Shown here: positions 16,451-24,712 of the stretch, piece after piece
Position numbering within the stretch: position 1 is the first letter of the stretch
Layout: every line of letters begins with the position of its first letter
From: an uncultured Bacteroidales bacterium
GTDB taxonomy: Bacteria; Bacteroidota; Bacteroidia; Bacteroidales; Paludibacteraceae
NCBI GenBank assembly: GCA_902765485.1
Contig: CACWZZ010000002.1
Location: 24,512 to 88,511 of the forward strand
DNA: 64,000 nt
Direction: 5' to 3'
Made by a program: the position numbers and the translations under genes
Notes under the pieces: generated by a model
The model's database searches: none
The model's input: only the letters and a program-made list of their open reading frames with translations
What the model was told of the DNA's origin: nothing

Positions 16451-17486
16451 ATCTCACCTCAGCGCCTTGCGCGTTATAGGTCTTGCCGTCACGGAGGATG
16501 AGGAGGACGCCGTCTTTGATACATTTGAGGGCATTTGCGTCAACGGAAGTGTTGTCAAGAGCGGTGGCAGAAGCTTTAGCGGCTTTGATTCGATCGAAGA
16601 AAGTTATCATCTCATCGGTATAATCCGCATTAACGCCATGAGGACCATTGTGAGAAAAGTATTCACAATCAACGCCTGCATTTCTTAAATTATTATAAAA
16701 ATTCCCGCTCACACACGAAGGATACACCGCATCTTCCGATCCATGGAAGAGAATAGCCGGTGCATCATTTGCGTCGACATAAGTATTCGCAGAGGCTAAT
16801 GCCCATTTGTCAGGATTAGACGCCAACGAGCTACCGATAAAAGATTCAATAAATGGCACAATACTACCGGGAATGCTGCATCCTCCCTGGTCTCTCAATT
16901 CCAGCATGCCCGACCAAGAACACACCGCATCAACAGCACTGCTTTGGTTGATGTAGTTTCCAAGAGCGCCTTCGATATCCATAGTGACCGAACCAACGGT
17001 ATATTCCGTGATTCCTCCCGTAACCCCCATCAAAGCCGCTAAATGCGCCCCTGAACTAAAACCGGAAACAGCGATAAAAGAAGTATCAATACCCAAAGAT
17101 TGAGCATTGCCGTGCAAGTAACGAACGACGGCTTTTATATCCTGTATCTGCGCGGGGAAGATGGCATCGGCAGAAGAACGGTGATTCGGAGTAACAAAAA
17201 TATAGCCTGCCTCCAACGCCGCCACACCAACGGTATTCAAGTCTGCCGAACTTTTCAAATTATTCGAAGCCCACGCACTACCGTAAATATGAATAATGAC
17301 CGGATGAGTTGCTTTTTCATCATTCGGAAAATAGATGTCCAATTTGTGCCCGATGTGATTGTCTCCGACATAATCAATATTCGTCTGCGACTGATAATCG
17401 GGAAGGCTACTATTGCCTCCGAAACCTTGTGCCATCACTCCCATGTATATGAGCATCAGAGCAATAAAGAGTGTAATTTTTCTCAT
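16449..17486 (-). CDS. Exported alpha/beta hydrolase (esterase/lipase-like) with the shared tail
   Basis: 345 residues from the ATG at 17486 (MRKITLFIALMLIYMGVMAQG signal peptide). Seen: oxyanion region HPVIIHIYGSAW, nucleophile motif VSGFSSGAHLAALMG (GxSxG), the acid in FHGSEDAVYPS, and a histidine in HNGPHGV. This is the layout of carbohydrate-esterase or BD-FAE-like hydrolases; the substrate is unknown, though acetyl or feruloyl esters are plausible for a gut Bacteroidales. The tail CIKDGVLLILRDGKTYNAQG ends it; here the linker has no recognisable repeat. It shares fold and layout with the next gene, so they are probably a duplicated pair. Confidence 0.82.
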   Translation of the reverse strand: MRKITLFIALMLIYMGVMAQGFGGNSSLPDYQSQTNIDYVGDNHIGHKLDIYFPNDEKATHPVIIHIYGSAWASNNLKSSADLNTVGVAALEAGYIFVTPNHRSSADAIFPAQIQDIKAVVRYLHGNAQSLGIDTSFIAVSGFSSGAHLAALMGVTGGITEYTVGSVTMDIEGALGNYINQSSAVDAVCSWSGMLELRDQGGCSIPGSIVPFIESFIGSSLASNPDKWALASANTYVDANDAPAILFHGSEDAVYPSCVSGNFYNNLRNAGVDCEYFSHNGPHGVNADYTDEMITFFDRIKAAKASATALDNTSVDANALKCIKDGVLLILRDGKTYNAQGAEVR

Positions 17487-17499
17487 AATAGTTTGTTGT

Positions 17500-17572
17500 T
17501 TTAATGAGCCTTCGGCTCGGTTAATAGATGTTGTTTTCTTGTAACCCGGCGGGAAACCAATCCCGCCGAGCT
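17500..17572 (-). repeat. Second copy of the duplicated leader module
   Basis: A CGGCGGGA stem with a TTCCCGCCG partner and GAGCC-GAA-GGCTC hairpin upstream of the ATG at 17486; nearly identical to 16285-16356. Confidence 0.7.
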
Positions 17573-17638
17573 TAATGATAACCGCAAGCTCTGCTTGCAG
17601 CAATTGAGCTTTAGCTCGAAGCAATCATCAATTATCAC

Positions 17639-18643
17639 TTACTTCACTTCTGCGCCTTGTGCGTTATAGGTCTTGTCGTTGCGCTCGATGAGGAGCAGGC
17701 CGTTGCGGATGACTTTGGAAGCCTCTCCCGACCTCCCCTGAAGGAAAGGAGATTCGATGGCTTGCGACTGCTTGGCGGCGCGGACACGATGAACGAAATT
17801 TACCACCTTGGTTTGAAATTCATTTGGCAGTTGCTGCTCGGCGTGCCCTTTGTCGTGGGTATAGAACTCGCAATCCACACCTGCTGCCTGCAGGTTATTG
17901 TAGAAATTCTCAGCCACGCAATAAGGTACGACATTATCGCTTGTGCCGTGACTAATGAAGATCGGCGGAGCATCTTTGGTGATATAAGTATTCGCGCTTG
18001 CCAACGCCCATTTGTCCGGACAATCGGCATACGAACAGCCTATCATTTGCTGAGATAATGCGGCTATCTGGTATTCGTCTTGATTACACTCGCCTATATT
18101 CCGAAATTCCACACATCCGGAGAAGTCAATTACTGCGTCCACCGGGTAACTACCGGCTGCACCGTAAAAATCCCAGGTCTCGCTACCCACCGTGTACGAA
18201 TCGATGTTTTTTGTCAGACCCGCCATGGCAGCCAAATAACCGCCCATACTAAAACCAGATACAACCACAAACGTGGTGTCCAGCTTTCCCTTCTCAACAC
18301 CATAGCTAAGGAATCCTCTTATCGCTGCCCTGATTTCGTTAATCGGAAGAGGAAATGTTGTGCTTCCATAAGGTGCGGGCATGGTATAATTGATAGCCAC
18401 AAAGGCATACCCTTCCTTATCAAATATACTTTTGAGAGGAGTACTACCCAAAGCACCTGTTCCGGTACCACCCACAGCCGGCAGCAGTACAATAACCGGA
18501 GCAGGCATATACTTCTCGTCAGGTAAAGACACATCCGCCTTTATGTTCTTACCATCAACGTTAACAGACCATTGTATAGTCTCATAGGCGAACATCGGAA
18601 CGCAGCAGAGGGCTGCAAAGAAAAAAGTAATGATTTTTCTCAT
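17639..18643 (-). CDS. Exported alpha/beta hydrolase with the shared tail
   Basis: 334 residues with signal peptide MRKIITFFFAALCCVPMFA. Seen: VIVLLPAVGGTG, nucleophile VSGFSMGGYLAAMAG, acid SHGTSDNVVPY, and histidine in THDKGHAEQQ. Several blocks match the previous hydrolase (DKWALASANTY, ENFYNNLQAAGVDCE), which shows common origin. The tail VIRNGLLLIERNDKTYNAQG is preceded by SPFLQGRSGEASK, encoded by a palindromic element at 17719-17751. An exported esterase acting on dietary or host polymers is inferred; no specific substrate can be named. Confidence 0.83.
   Translation of the reverse strand: MRKIITFFFAALCCVPMFAYETIQWSVNVDGKNIKADVSLPDEKYMPAPVIVLLPAVGGTGTGALGSTPLKSIFDKEGYAFVAINYTMPAPYGSTTFPLPINEIRAAIRGFLSYGVEKGKLDTTFVVVSGFSMGGYLAAMAGLTKNIDSYTVGSETWDFYGAAGSYPVDAVIDFSGCVEFRNIGECNQDEYQIAALSQQMIGCSYADCPDKWALASANTYITKDAPPIFISHGTSDNVVPYCVAENFYNNLQAAGVDCEFYTHDKGHAEQQLPNEFQTKVVNFVHRVRAAKQSQAIESPFLQGRSGEASKVIRNGLLLIERNDKTYNAQGAEVK
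17719..17751. repeat. GC-rich palindromic element in the tail linker
   Basis: CCTCTCCCGACCTCCCCTGAAGGAAAGGAG, a variant of the dispersed family, translated as SPFLQGRSGEA. Confidence 0.7.
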
Positions 18644-18676
18644 AATATTTTAGTTATTAGTATTCAGTAATCAGTT

Positions 18677-20878
18677 TTATCGTACTCTCAGGCCTCTCAC
18701 GTCGAATACCTTGCCGTCGGGTAGGGCGATGTAGATCTGGCCGTTGATCATATATTTGCGAGCCTTGTCCTGCGGCACAGGGATCTGCTCGATGCCTTCG
18801 GGGTTATCCTCGAGCACGGCATCGAAGATCATATCTTCGGTGACGTAGTTATAGGCATCGTCGGCATATTCACCGCGTGCTTTCCATCCGCGGAATAGTT
18901 TGCCTTCCGGCACTTTGGCGATGACATCCGGCGGGGTAGCGGCTTCTCCGCAAGTGATCTCCTGCGGCTCATACTCGCCCGGATTATAAACCTGCTTTCC
19001 CGCCAGATAGAACGATACATGATGTTTCTCGCGGGAGACGGTGAGCAATTCCTCACCGCTACCTGCCGGCATGACAACCCAGTAGTCACCGGCATCCGCG
19101 TCTTGAAATATACTATTCCATTGGAACTTCAGGCTGCAAGCAGTCACCTCTGACACGGCACGGATGGTATCTTGCGGACGTGAATAGAGCGTTTCTCCAT
19201 TACCAGCCGTCATAGTTGTTCCGTTAGCGAGGTCGGATAGTGCCACGATATCACCACTGATAACAATCGGATAATAGGTATCTATGCGGCCGATGTTGAA
19301 ATAATAATCATGATTTGAGCCGCTAAGGCGAATACGCAGGCGGAAGTAGCGCGCACGGTGACCGTATTGAAGAGTGCCGGTAGGCAATACTGTTACATCG
19401 AGAGACTTGGTAGTACCTGCTGCAGCTTCTTCTTTTGAAAAATCAACTGTAGAAACGGCACTGCCAAAGTTTACTTCATCGGTCTCGTCATCAATCCAAG
19501 CAGCATCGAGGTAAGCGCGAGTAGCGATGGATGTCGGTGTCTTGACTCTTACATTGAAAGTGACTTTTTCTCCTTGCATGGCGATTGCACTTGTGCCTGT
19601 CAACTCCGCTTCTATACCTTCGTATTTATACCGCGCCCGAATCACTTGGCTGGTTCGGATATTGGTATAGGGCTTGTCCCATCCGGTGAAAGTCATGCCT
19701 GTGTGGGTCGGAGGAGTAGGAGGTGTAGCATCGCTGCCGCAGGCTACTTTCTCTGTTTTAAGAACGGTATTGTCATAATCGCGGAACTGCACGGTGTATT
19801 GCGTAGGCTGCTCGTTGAGCCACACGGCGCAAGCCGGCATCGTGAGCCGATAGTTCGCGCCCAGGTCCTCGAGCTGCACGGGAACATTATTGACCGTGCG
19901 CACGCTATACGCTCCGCAGTCGCTTTGGGGCACAGTGATCTGTTCGCCCGGGCTGTAATAAGCCGGTGTGCCGCTGTTGATCGTCAGCGGATATTGGAAG
20001 TTGAGCGACGTGGATTGCTCTCCCGCTTTGCCGTCCGGGAGCCATAGCGCCACGTGATAATACCGCGTAGCGGGCATGTCATCGTCGATGAAGGACTTAT
20101 GGTAGCTCACGACCTTGCCTGCTCCCGCCTCGCTTGCACTCAACGTATAGTCATAGATCACACGCTGGTTGCCGTCCGGCTGGTCGGACTCCGAGAAAAC
20201 GACCCGTGCCTGTCCCGCTGCCTGTACAGCACAGTTCAGCTCGATATTCTCGCCGTATTTGACAGTGCTGGCCGGCGTGGTGAGTTCAAAGGTCTTCACC
20301 TTCGGAAGGTCACACTCATAATAATTAATCAGATAGTAGTTATAGGCATGTGCTCCACCTGAAACTAAAGTAGTTGGTTCATCCGGGTAATAATAACTAT
20401 TATAGGTAGTAACGCCACTTATTTCATCCCTGGTGACGTATTTCGGATTTACAAAAATAATGATTTCCAGGATTCCCTTTTCAAGGGCTTTATTGATATG
20501 CTGACTTAAATCAACAGTTTGCACTCCGCCGTAACTATCTTCTGCCCAAATGGTTGCATTACTGGTTATTGCATGAAGGCTCCATATACAAAAACCATCC
20601 CAACCATTAGGATCCAGCCCATAGCCATAAGCACGAGAGCCCGATAGAATGGAAAATCGACATTCATCATGGTGGCGTGCATAGACAGAGATGAAATACT
20701 GACGATCGATGGCCATTGAGGTCTGGAAATTATCTACAAACCTGAATGTTCCGGTTTCCTGATTTAATCTCATGTCCGTCAGGTAGCGCGGCACAGGTAT
20801 AGAATCACCATAACAGGTCTGCGCCCAAGCACCGACCGCCATAAAGGCAGCGACGATAGAAAGTAAAAATTTTTTCAT
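18677..20878 (-). CDS. InlB-repeat exported protein, paralogue 1, with a divergent shared tail
   Basis: 733 residues with signal peptide MKKFLLSIVAAFMAVGAWAQ. After the motif DSIPVPRYLTDMRLNQETGTFRF come strand-rich blocks shared with the 1060- and 823-residue proteins. Two InlB B-repeat-like units follow (VQFRDYDNTVLKTEKVACG to MTFTGWDKPYTN, and the GKLFRGWKARGEYADDAYNY region). The end YMINGQIYIALPDGKVFDVRG is the most divergent tail after that of the 567-residue protein. InlB B-repeats are common in Gram-negative surface and secreted proteins and bind or space domains; no enzyme motif was seen. Probably surface displayed. Confidence 0.78.
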   Translation of the reverse strand: MKKFLLSIVAAFMAVGAWAQTCYGDSIPVPRYLTDMRLNQETGTFRFVDNFQTSMAIDRQYFISVYARHHDECRFSILSGSRAYGYGLDPNGWDGFCIWSLHAITSNATIWAEDSYGGVQTVDLSQHINKALEKGILEIIIFVNPKYVTRDEISGVTTYNSYYYPDEPTTLVSGGAHAYNYYLINYYECDLPKVKTFELTTPASTVKYGENIELNCAVQAAGQARVVFSESDQPDGNQRVIYDYTLSASEAGAGKVVSYHKSFIDDDMPATRYYHVALWLPDGKAGEQSTSLNFQYPLTINSGTPAYYSPGEQITVPQSDCGAYSVRTVNNVPVQLEDLGANYRLTMPACAVWLNEQPTQYTVQFRDYDNTVLKTEKVACGSDATPPTPPTHTGMTFTGWDKPYTNIRTSQVIRARYKYEGIEAELTGTSAIAMQGEKVTFNVRVKTPTSIATRAYLDAAWIDDETDEVNFGSAVSTVDFSKEEAAAGTTKSLDVTVLPTGTLQYGHRARYFRLRIRLSGSNHDYYFNIGRIDTYYPIVISGDIVALSDLANGTTMTAGNGETLYSRPQDTIRAVSEVTACSLKFQWNSIFQDADAGDYWVVMPAGSGEELLTVSREKHHVSFYLAGKQVYNPGEYEPQEITCGEAATPPDVIAKVPEGKLFRGWKARGEYADDAYNYVTEDMIFDAVLEDNPEGIEQIPVPQDKARKYMINGQIYIALPDGKVFDVRGLRVR

Positions 20879-21355
20879 AAATGTTTGTTGTTTTGTTGAG
20901 CCTCCGGCTCGGTTAGTATATGTTGTTTGTTTTGTTTTGATTTAGTTGTTTCAAAAAAACATTAATTGGATTACCGTTAAGGCATATTGCACCTTAAAAA
21001 GTGCAGTTTTGCTTCCATTTATCCCTCAATAAGTGCTTATTTGCATTAAAAATCTCCCTCAATGAGTGATTTTTTTAGCAAATTTATTTGCATATATCAT
21101 AAAAAAGCAGAACCTTTGCAGTTGGAAACCATAAATGTTTCACCAATTGAACATTTTTGATCACACTTTTGAACAATTTTGATTAGTATGATACAACGAT
21201 CTGAAATTAAAGAACTTACGGATTTTTTTCGGTAATCCAATATGTCAAAGAGCGATAAAGTTTTAAGCTTTTTTGTAGCCATGCAGGGTAATCAGCCCTG
21301 CATGGCTGAGGGAGCCTATCCTAAATCCTTCCCTAAAAGGAAGGACTTTTATGGC
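20879..21355. other. 477-bp AT-rich intergenic region with paired direct repeats
   Basis: No convincing gene. It holds a GAGCC-GGCTC hairpin (20898-20910), TCCCTCAATRAGTG twice (21022-21035 and 21055-21068, 33 bp apart) and TTGAACAWTTTTGAT twice (21147-21161 and 21169-21183, 22 bp apart). It also has a plus-strand promoter-like TTG-N20-AACCTTTG (21088-21118) and a minus-strand TAAATTTG (21079-21086). A 61-residue minus-strand frame at 21097-21282 has no recognisable features. Confidence 0.7.
21277..21307. repeat. CCATGCAGGG palindrome, copy 1
   Basis: AGCCATGCAGGG and CCCTGCATGGCT form a perfect 12-bp stem with a 7-nt loop. Confidence 0.9.
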
Positions 21356-23371
21356 TTAGCGCACTTCTGCGCCTTGCGCGTTATAGGTTTTGCCGTTGCG
21401 CTCGATATAGAGTACGCCGTCGCGGAGGAATTTATTGGTCATTTGTGATTGGTCATTTGTAATTTGTTCGATGCCGGTAGGCTCTTCCGACTTCTCCAGG
21501 ATAGTACCAAACAGTTTCCATCCGGTAGCATTTTGGTAAGCAGCGAGGACGGAGTGGTCTTCCGAGAAAGGTACATACAGGGTCTTATCTGTCGGGTCGA
21601 AGCCGTACCACTCGGAAGGCTCATATCCGCCTTTCTCAACGGAAACCTCAGGAGGAGTGGTAGCCTCCACCGTTATTGTCTGGATATTGGGGCAACCGGA
21701 GAAAGCAGTCATATGCACAAACTCCACATTGGCGCCAAGTCCCACTTTGGTAAGCGCATCGGATTGAACCAAATTGGCATCTATCGACTGCAAGGCGTCG
21801 GTAGCCTTTATCTCCGTAAGCGGGCAACCCGAGAACGCATATTCGCCCAGTGTCTGTGCGCCTCCGAGGTTGAGAGATATATAGTTGCATCCCTGGAACG
21901 CGCGCATCTCCACAGTCGTACAACTTTCCGGGATAACCAGTTCTGCATTTTTGCCTAAGTTGTAGTTGGAATAATGGAAGAAAGCACCTCCACGAATGGC
22001 CTTGAGGCCTTCCGGTAAGGTCAGCGATGTAATGTATGAATCATGGAGAGCCAGCGTATCGATCTCCTCGATGGTATATTCCACCTCGTCGTGCGTGATA
22101 GTGGCAGGAATAACCAGAGCACCGGAAGGAATGGTTGTGTTATAGTCATAAGCGTCCATGATAGTTCCCCAGAGAGAGCGGCTACCGGTCTGGTTGCAGA
22201 CAGCTACTTTGTGGTTTCCGGCATCCAGTATCTTGAAATACAGAGTCTGACCGGAAGGAACCGTTTCCGCGAAGTCATACGGGTGTGTCTTCTGCTCGTA
22301 GGTGAAGCTGAGCGTGGCATCCGCCGTTACAGAGAGGGTGGCCGTGTTTTCTGCGTTGAACTGATCTGTTACATCCGTCTCGCCGTAGAGAGCTTTTTTG
22401 ATGCCGTAGTAGGGGTTGCCAAAGTTCACCTGAATAGTGAACTCATCCCCTTCTGCGCGCTTGAAGGTGAAGTTTGTATTTGAGGCATAATCCAATCCGT
22501 CCACCGTGAAGCTGACTTGTTCCAACGAGGAGTATCCACCCGATACAGTGATATCATAGATAGGCAGCGTCTCTCCAATCTCAAGGATGTACTTGAAATC
22601 TTTCCATCCGTCCGCAGCTTTGTACGCGGCTTTAGAGCCTACCGGCACATATAAAATAGCGCGGTTCAGCAAGTCGGAGTAGAAACTGCCGTTGACCGTA
22701 GGAGGTGTCACAGTGTGGATCACCACGGTATCGATCGATGTCGTAGCGTAGTAAGGGGTGCTTTGGCCCAGCGAAGAAGCCTCAAATCCATCGGCAATCG
22801 CGTTGCCTAATTCTACGTATTTGACGGCGCTGCTAATGAAACAATCCACTCCGACGGCAGTGACGGCGTCGGGCAGAACCACGCGCTTCAGATAGGTACA
22901 CCATCCAAAGAGTCCTTCGGGAAGAGCAGATACTCCGGAGCCCAAAGTTATGTTACGTATACCCGTACCACGGAAAGCCTGGCCTCCGATGGAAGTCACG
23001 TTGTCCGGGATGACCAGCGACGGGAAGTCATAGCTGTCCATAAAGACGAAAGACATCGACTCGCTGATACCGATATGGGTAAAAGTAGCTTCCGTTGGGA
23101 AGGTCACAGAGGTCAGGTCGGGGCATGCCCGGAATGCACTGTTTCCTATACCGCTGACGGTGTAGGTAATACTCTCGTGCTCTACGGTTGCCGGGATAAC
23201 CAGGTCTCCGGTCGGTTTGGAGTTGCCGGCCACGACCACGCATACATGGTTTTCGGAGTCGGTGATGTTGAAATACAGAGTCTGACCGCTTCCGACTACA
23301 GCGGAGAAGTCATAAGCCCACGCACCGACCGCTATGCAGGCTGCGCATAAAAGAGTGAAAATTTTTCTCAT
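21356..23371 (-). CDS. BspA-type leucine-rich repeat exported protein with the shared tail
   Basis: 671 residues with signal peptide MRKIFTLLCAACIAVGAWA. Two LRR_5 blocks (about residues 35-250 and 370-600) flank a domain with YDITVSGGYSSLEQVSFTVDG. Each block opens with a nearly repeated phrase (SGQTLYFNITDSENH and SGQTLYFKILDAGNH), so the protein arose by internal duplication. LRR units read LxIPxxVTSIGxxAFxG. The tail FLRDGVLYIERNGKTYNAQG follows the linker EQITNDQSQMTNK, which is encoded by an ACAAATGACCAATCAC tandem repeat (21435-21467). It is probably a surface protein; its ligand is unknown. Confidence 0.83.
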   Translation of the reverse strand: MRKIFTLLCAACIAVGAWAYDFSAVVGSGQTLYFNITDSENHVCVVVAGNSKPTGDLVIPATVEHESITYTVSGIGNSAFRACPDLTSVTFPTEATFTHIGISESMSFVFMDSYDFPSLVIPDNVTSIGGQAFRGTGIRNITLGSGVSALPEGLFGWCTYLKRVVLPDAVTAVGVDCFISSAVKYVELGNAIADGFEASSLGQSTPYYATTSIDTVVIHTVTPPTVNGSFYSDLLNRAILYVPVGSKAAYKAADGWKDFKYILEIGETLPIYDITVSGGYSSLEQVSFTVDGLDYASNTNFTFKRAEGDEFTIQVNFGNPYYGIKKALYGETDVTDQFNAENTATLSVTADATLSFTYEQKTHPYDFAETVPSGQTLYFKILDAGNHKVAVCNQTGSRSLWGTIMDAYDYNTTIPSGALVIPATITHDEVEYTIEEIDTLALHDSYITSLTLPEGLKAIRGGAFFHYSNYNLGKNAELVIPESCTTVEMRAFQGCNYISLNLGGAQTLGEYAFSGCPLTEIKATDALQSIDANLVQSDALTKVGLGANVEFVHMTAFSGCPNIQTITVEATTPPEVSVEKGGYEPSEWYGFDPTDKTLYVPFSEDHSVLAAYQNATGWKLFGTILEKSEEPTGIEQITNDQSQMTNKFLRDGVLYIERNGKTYNAQGAEVR
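21435..21467. repeat. Tandem repeat in the tail linker
   Basis: TTGGTCATTTGTGA and TTGGTCATTTGTAA, two near-identical 14-bp units, translated as ITNDQSQMTN. Confidence 0.8.
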
Positions 23372-23390
23372 AATTGTATTGTTTTTAAAC

Positions 23391-24500
23391 TTATTTTATT
23401 TCTGCGCCCTGCGCGTTATAGGTCTTGCCGTTGCGCTTGATGAGGAGGATGCCGTTCTCAATACACTTTGTGGCTGTGATGGCGGTGGTAATATTGTCGA
23501 TAGCTTCTGCGGTTTCTGAAAGGACTATATCTCCGCCATTAGGAATAGCGTCAAAATACACATAGTCATCTCTCATCTGCAAGTTGATTTCATGACCGGC
23601 TTGGCTAACATATGCCGAATTCCAGCCATTTGGGAGGGGCACACGGAGAGACAACGGATAGTCATATTGGCAGAGATTGTCCGCAATATTATGTGTCAAC
23701 GAGTATGTCTTGCGAGAATTATCACCAGATACCTGAGTAAAACTGGTTGCCTGACGTTCCTTACAATACATTACCACATTTCTGAAGGTCGTTACCCATA
23801 TGTCGTTGTCATTATTCTGTGCCCACTGTAAAGCACCCCGGAGTGCATCAATAGGTGTCGGAGAGTATGATGCCATACCATTATTCTTACCCACAATGCC
23901 GTGTGTCATGAACACCACCCAACCTGCTTTTTGGACTGCTTGTTGAAGAACAGCTACAAATGCCTCAGCTGTGGTAGTTTGATACGTAACGTCGTTGCTT
24001 CCCGTGATGATTGCGCCCACTTTATACCAGTCAGCGGGGCCGTTTGTGTCCATTATCATTTCATTTCCATTACAAGTCCGAGCGGCGATATAATTGGCTC
24101 TCACCGCAGTAAAATCAGAAGGTGCGTTGCAATTCGGATATCCGACCGTATTACAATCCTGCCCCGTAATATGTGCATTAATAGAGTCTTTCGAGGATTT
24201 TTCTTCTCCTTGCATATTCTGCCCATGGGACTTGCTGTGGCTGCCTACCTCATGACCATTATCCACTAAGGCTTGAAAGCCTTCCCAATTCGGGTTCCAG
24301 TTGGTAACAAGAAAGAAGGTGGCCTTGTAACCATACTCATCAAACAAGGGTCCCACGTCTGTTATATGCGATGGGGCTCCATCGTCAAAAGTGAAGCTTG
24401 CGGCAGCCGTACGCCATCCTGACCAATTGGCAATTTCTTGCGCATTCATCCAACTTGCGCAGCAGATGGCAGCGCATAAAAGAGTGAAAAATTTTCTCAT
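23391..24500 (-). CDS. Exported polysaccharide deacetylase (NodB homology) with the shared tail
   Basis: 369 residues with signal peptide MRKFFTLLCAAICCASWMNAQ. The NodB domain covers residues 30-230. SFTFDDGAP supplies the catalytic and metal aspartates, NGHEVGSHSKSH the metal histidines (HxxxH), then RTCNGNE and VFMTHGIVG. Family 4 carbohydrate esterases remove N- or O-acetyl groups from chitin, peptidoglycan or xylan; the substrate is unknown. A beta-rich C-terminal part (SYSLTHNIADNLCQYDYPLS) may bind carbohydrate. It ends in the tail CIENGILLIKRNGKTYNAQG, with no repeat in the linker. It is 19 bp from the LRR gene downstream. Confidence 0.87.
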   Translation of the reverse strand: MRKFFTLLCAAICCASWMNAQEIANWSGWRTAAASFTFDDGAPSHITDVGPLFDEYGYKATFFLVTNWNPNWEGFQALVDNGHEVGSHSKSHGQNMQGEEKSSKDSINAHITGQDCNTVGYPNCNAPSDFTAVRANYIAARTCNGNEMIMDTNGPADWYKVGAIITGSNDVTYQTTTAEAFVAVLQQAVQKAGWVVFMTHGIVGKNNGMASYSPTPIDALRGALQWAQNNDNDIWVTTFRNVVMYCKERQATSFTQVSGDNSRKTYSLTHNIADNLCQYDYPLSLRVPLPNGWNSAYVSQAGHEINLQMRDDYVYFDAIPNGGDIVLSETAEAIDNITTAITATKCIENGILLIKRNGKTYNAQGAEIK

Positions 24501-24562
24501 AATGGTTGTTTTTTTATAGTTTGTTTTTATAGGTGAATCAATTTGAGTGCAATGGACCTTGG

Positions 24563-24582
24563 ACGTTACGTAGTGGTAACGT
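24563..24582. repeat. Small perfect hairpin
   Basis: ACGTTAC, six-base loop, GTAACGT in the leader of the deacetylase gene. Confidence 0.7.
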
Positions 24583-24618
24583 AAATGGGCTCATTTTAGA
24601 CTCATTTTGGGCGGATGT

Positions 24619-24700
24619 ATGACAGATGACAGATAAATTCCTTAAATATACACACCCACGCGCGTGTGTGATATATGTAAAAAGAACTGTCATCTGTCAT
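24619..24700. repeat. Inverted-repeat element with 14-bp perfect ends
   Basis: ATGACAGATGACAG (24619-24632) and CTGTCATCTGTCAT (24687-24700) bracket 54 bp. At its centre, CACACCCACG and CGCGTGTGTG are a second, imperfect inverted repeat. There is no reading frame inside. Confidence 0.9.
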
Positions 24701-24712
24701 ACTGTCATGGAT

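Noticed and set aside
21097-21282. 61-codon minus-strand frame in the 477-bp gap
   Set aside because: Its start lies within a palindromic hairpin, there is no promoter at proper distance and no recognisable feature; kept only as a note in the region entry.
24619-24700. Insertion sequence bounded by 14-bp inverted ends
   Set aside because: Only 54 bp lie inside and no transposase is present; reported as an inverted-repeat element instead.
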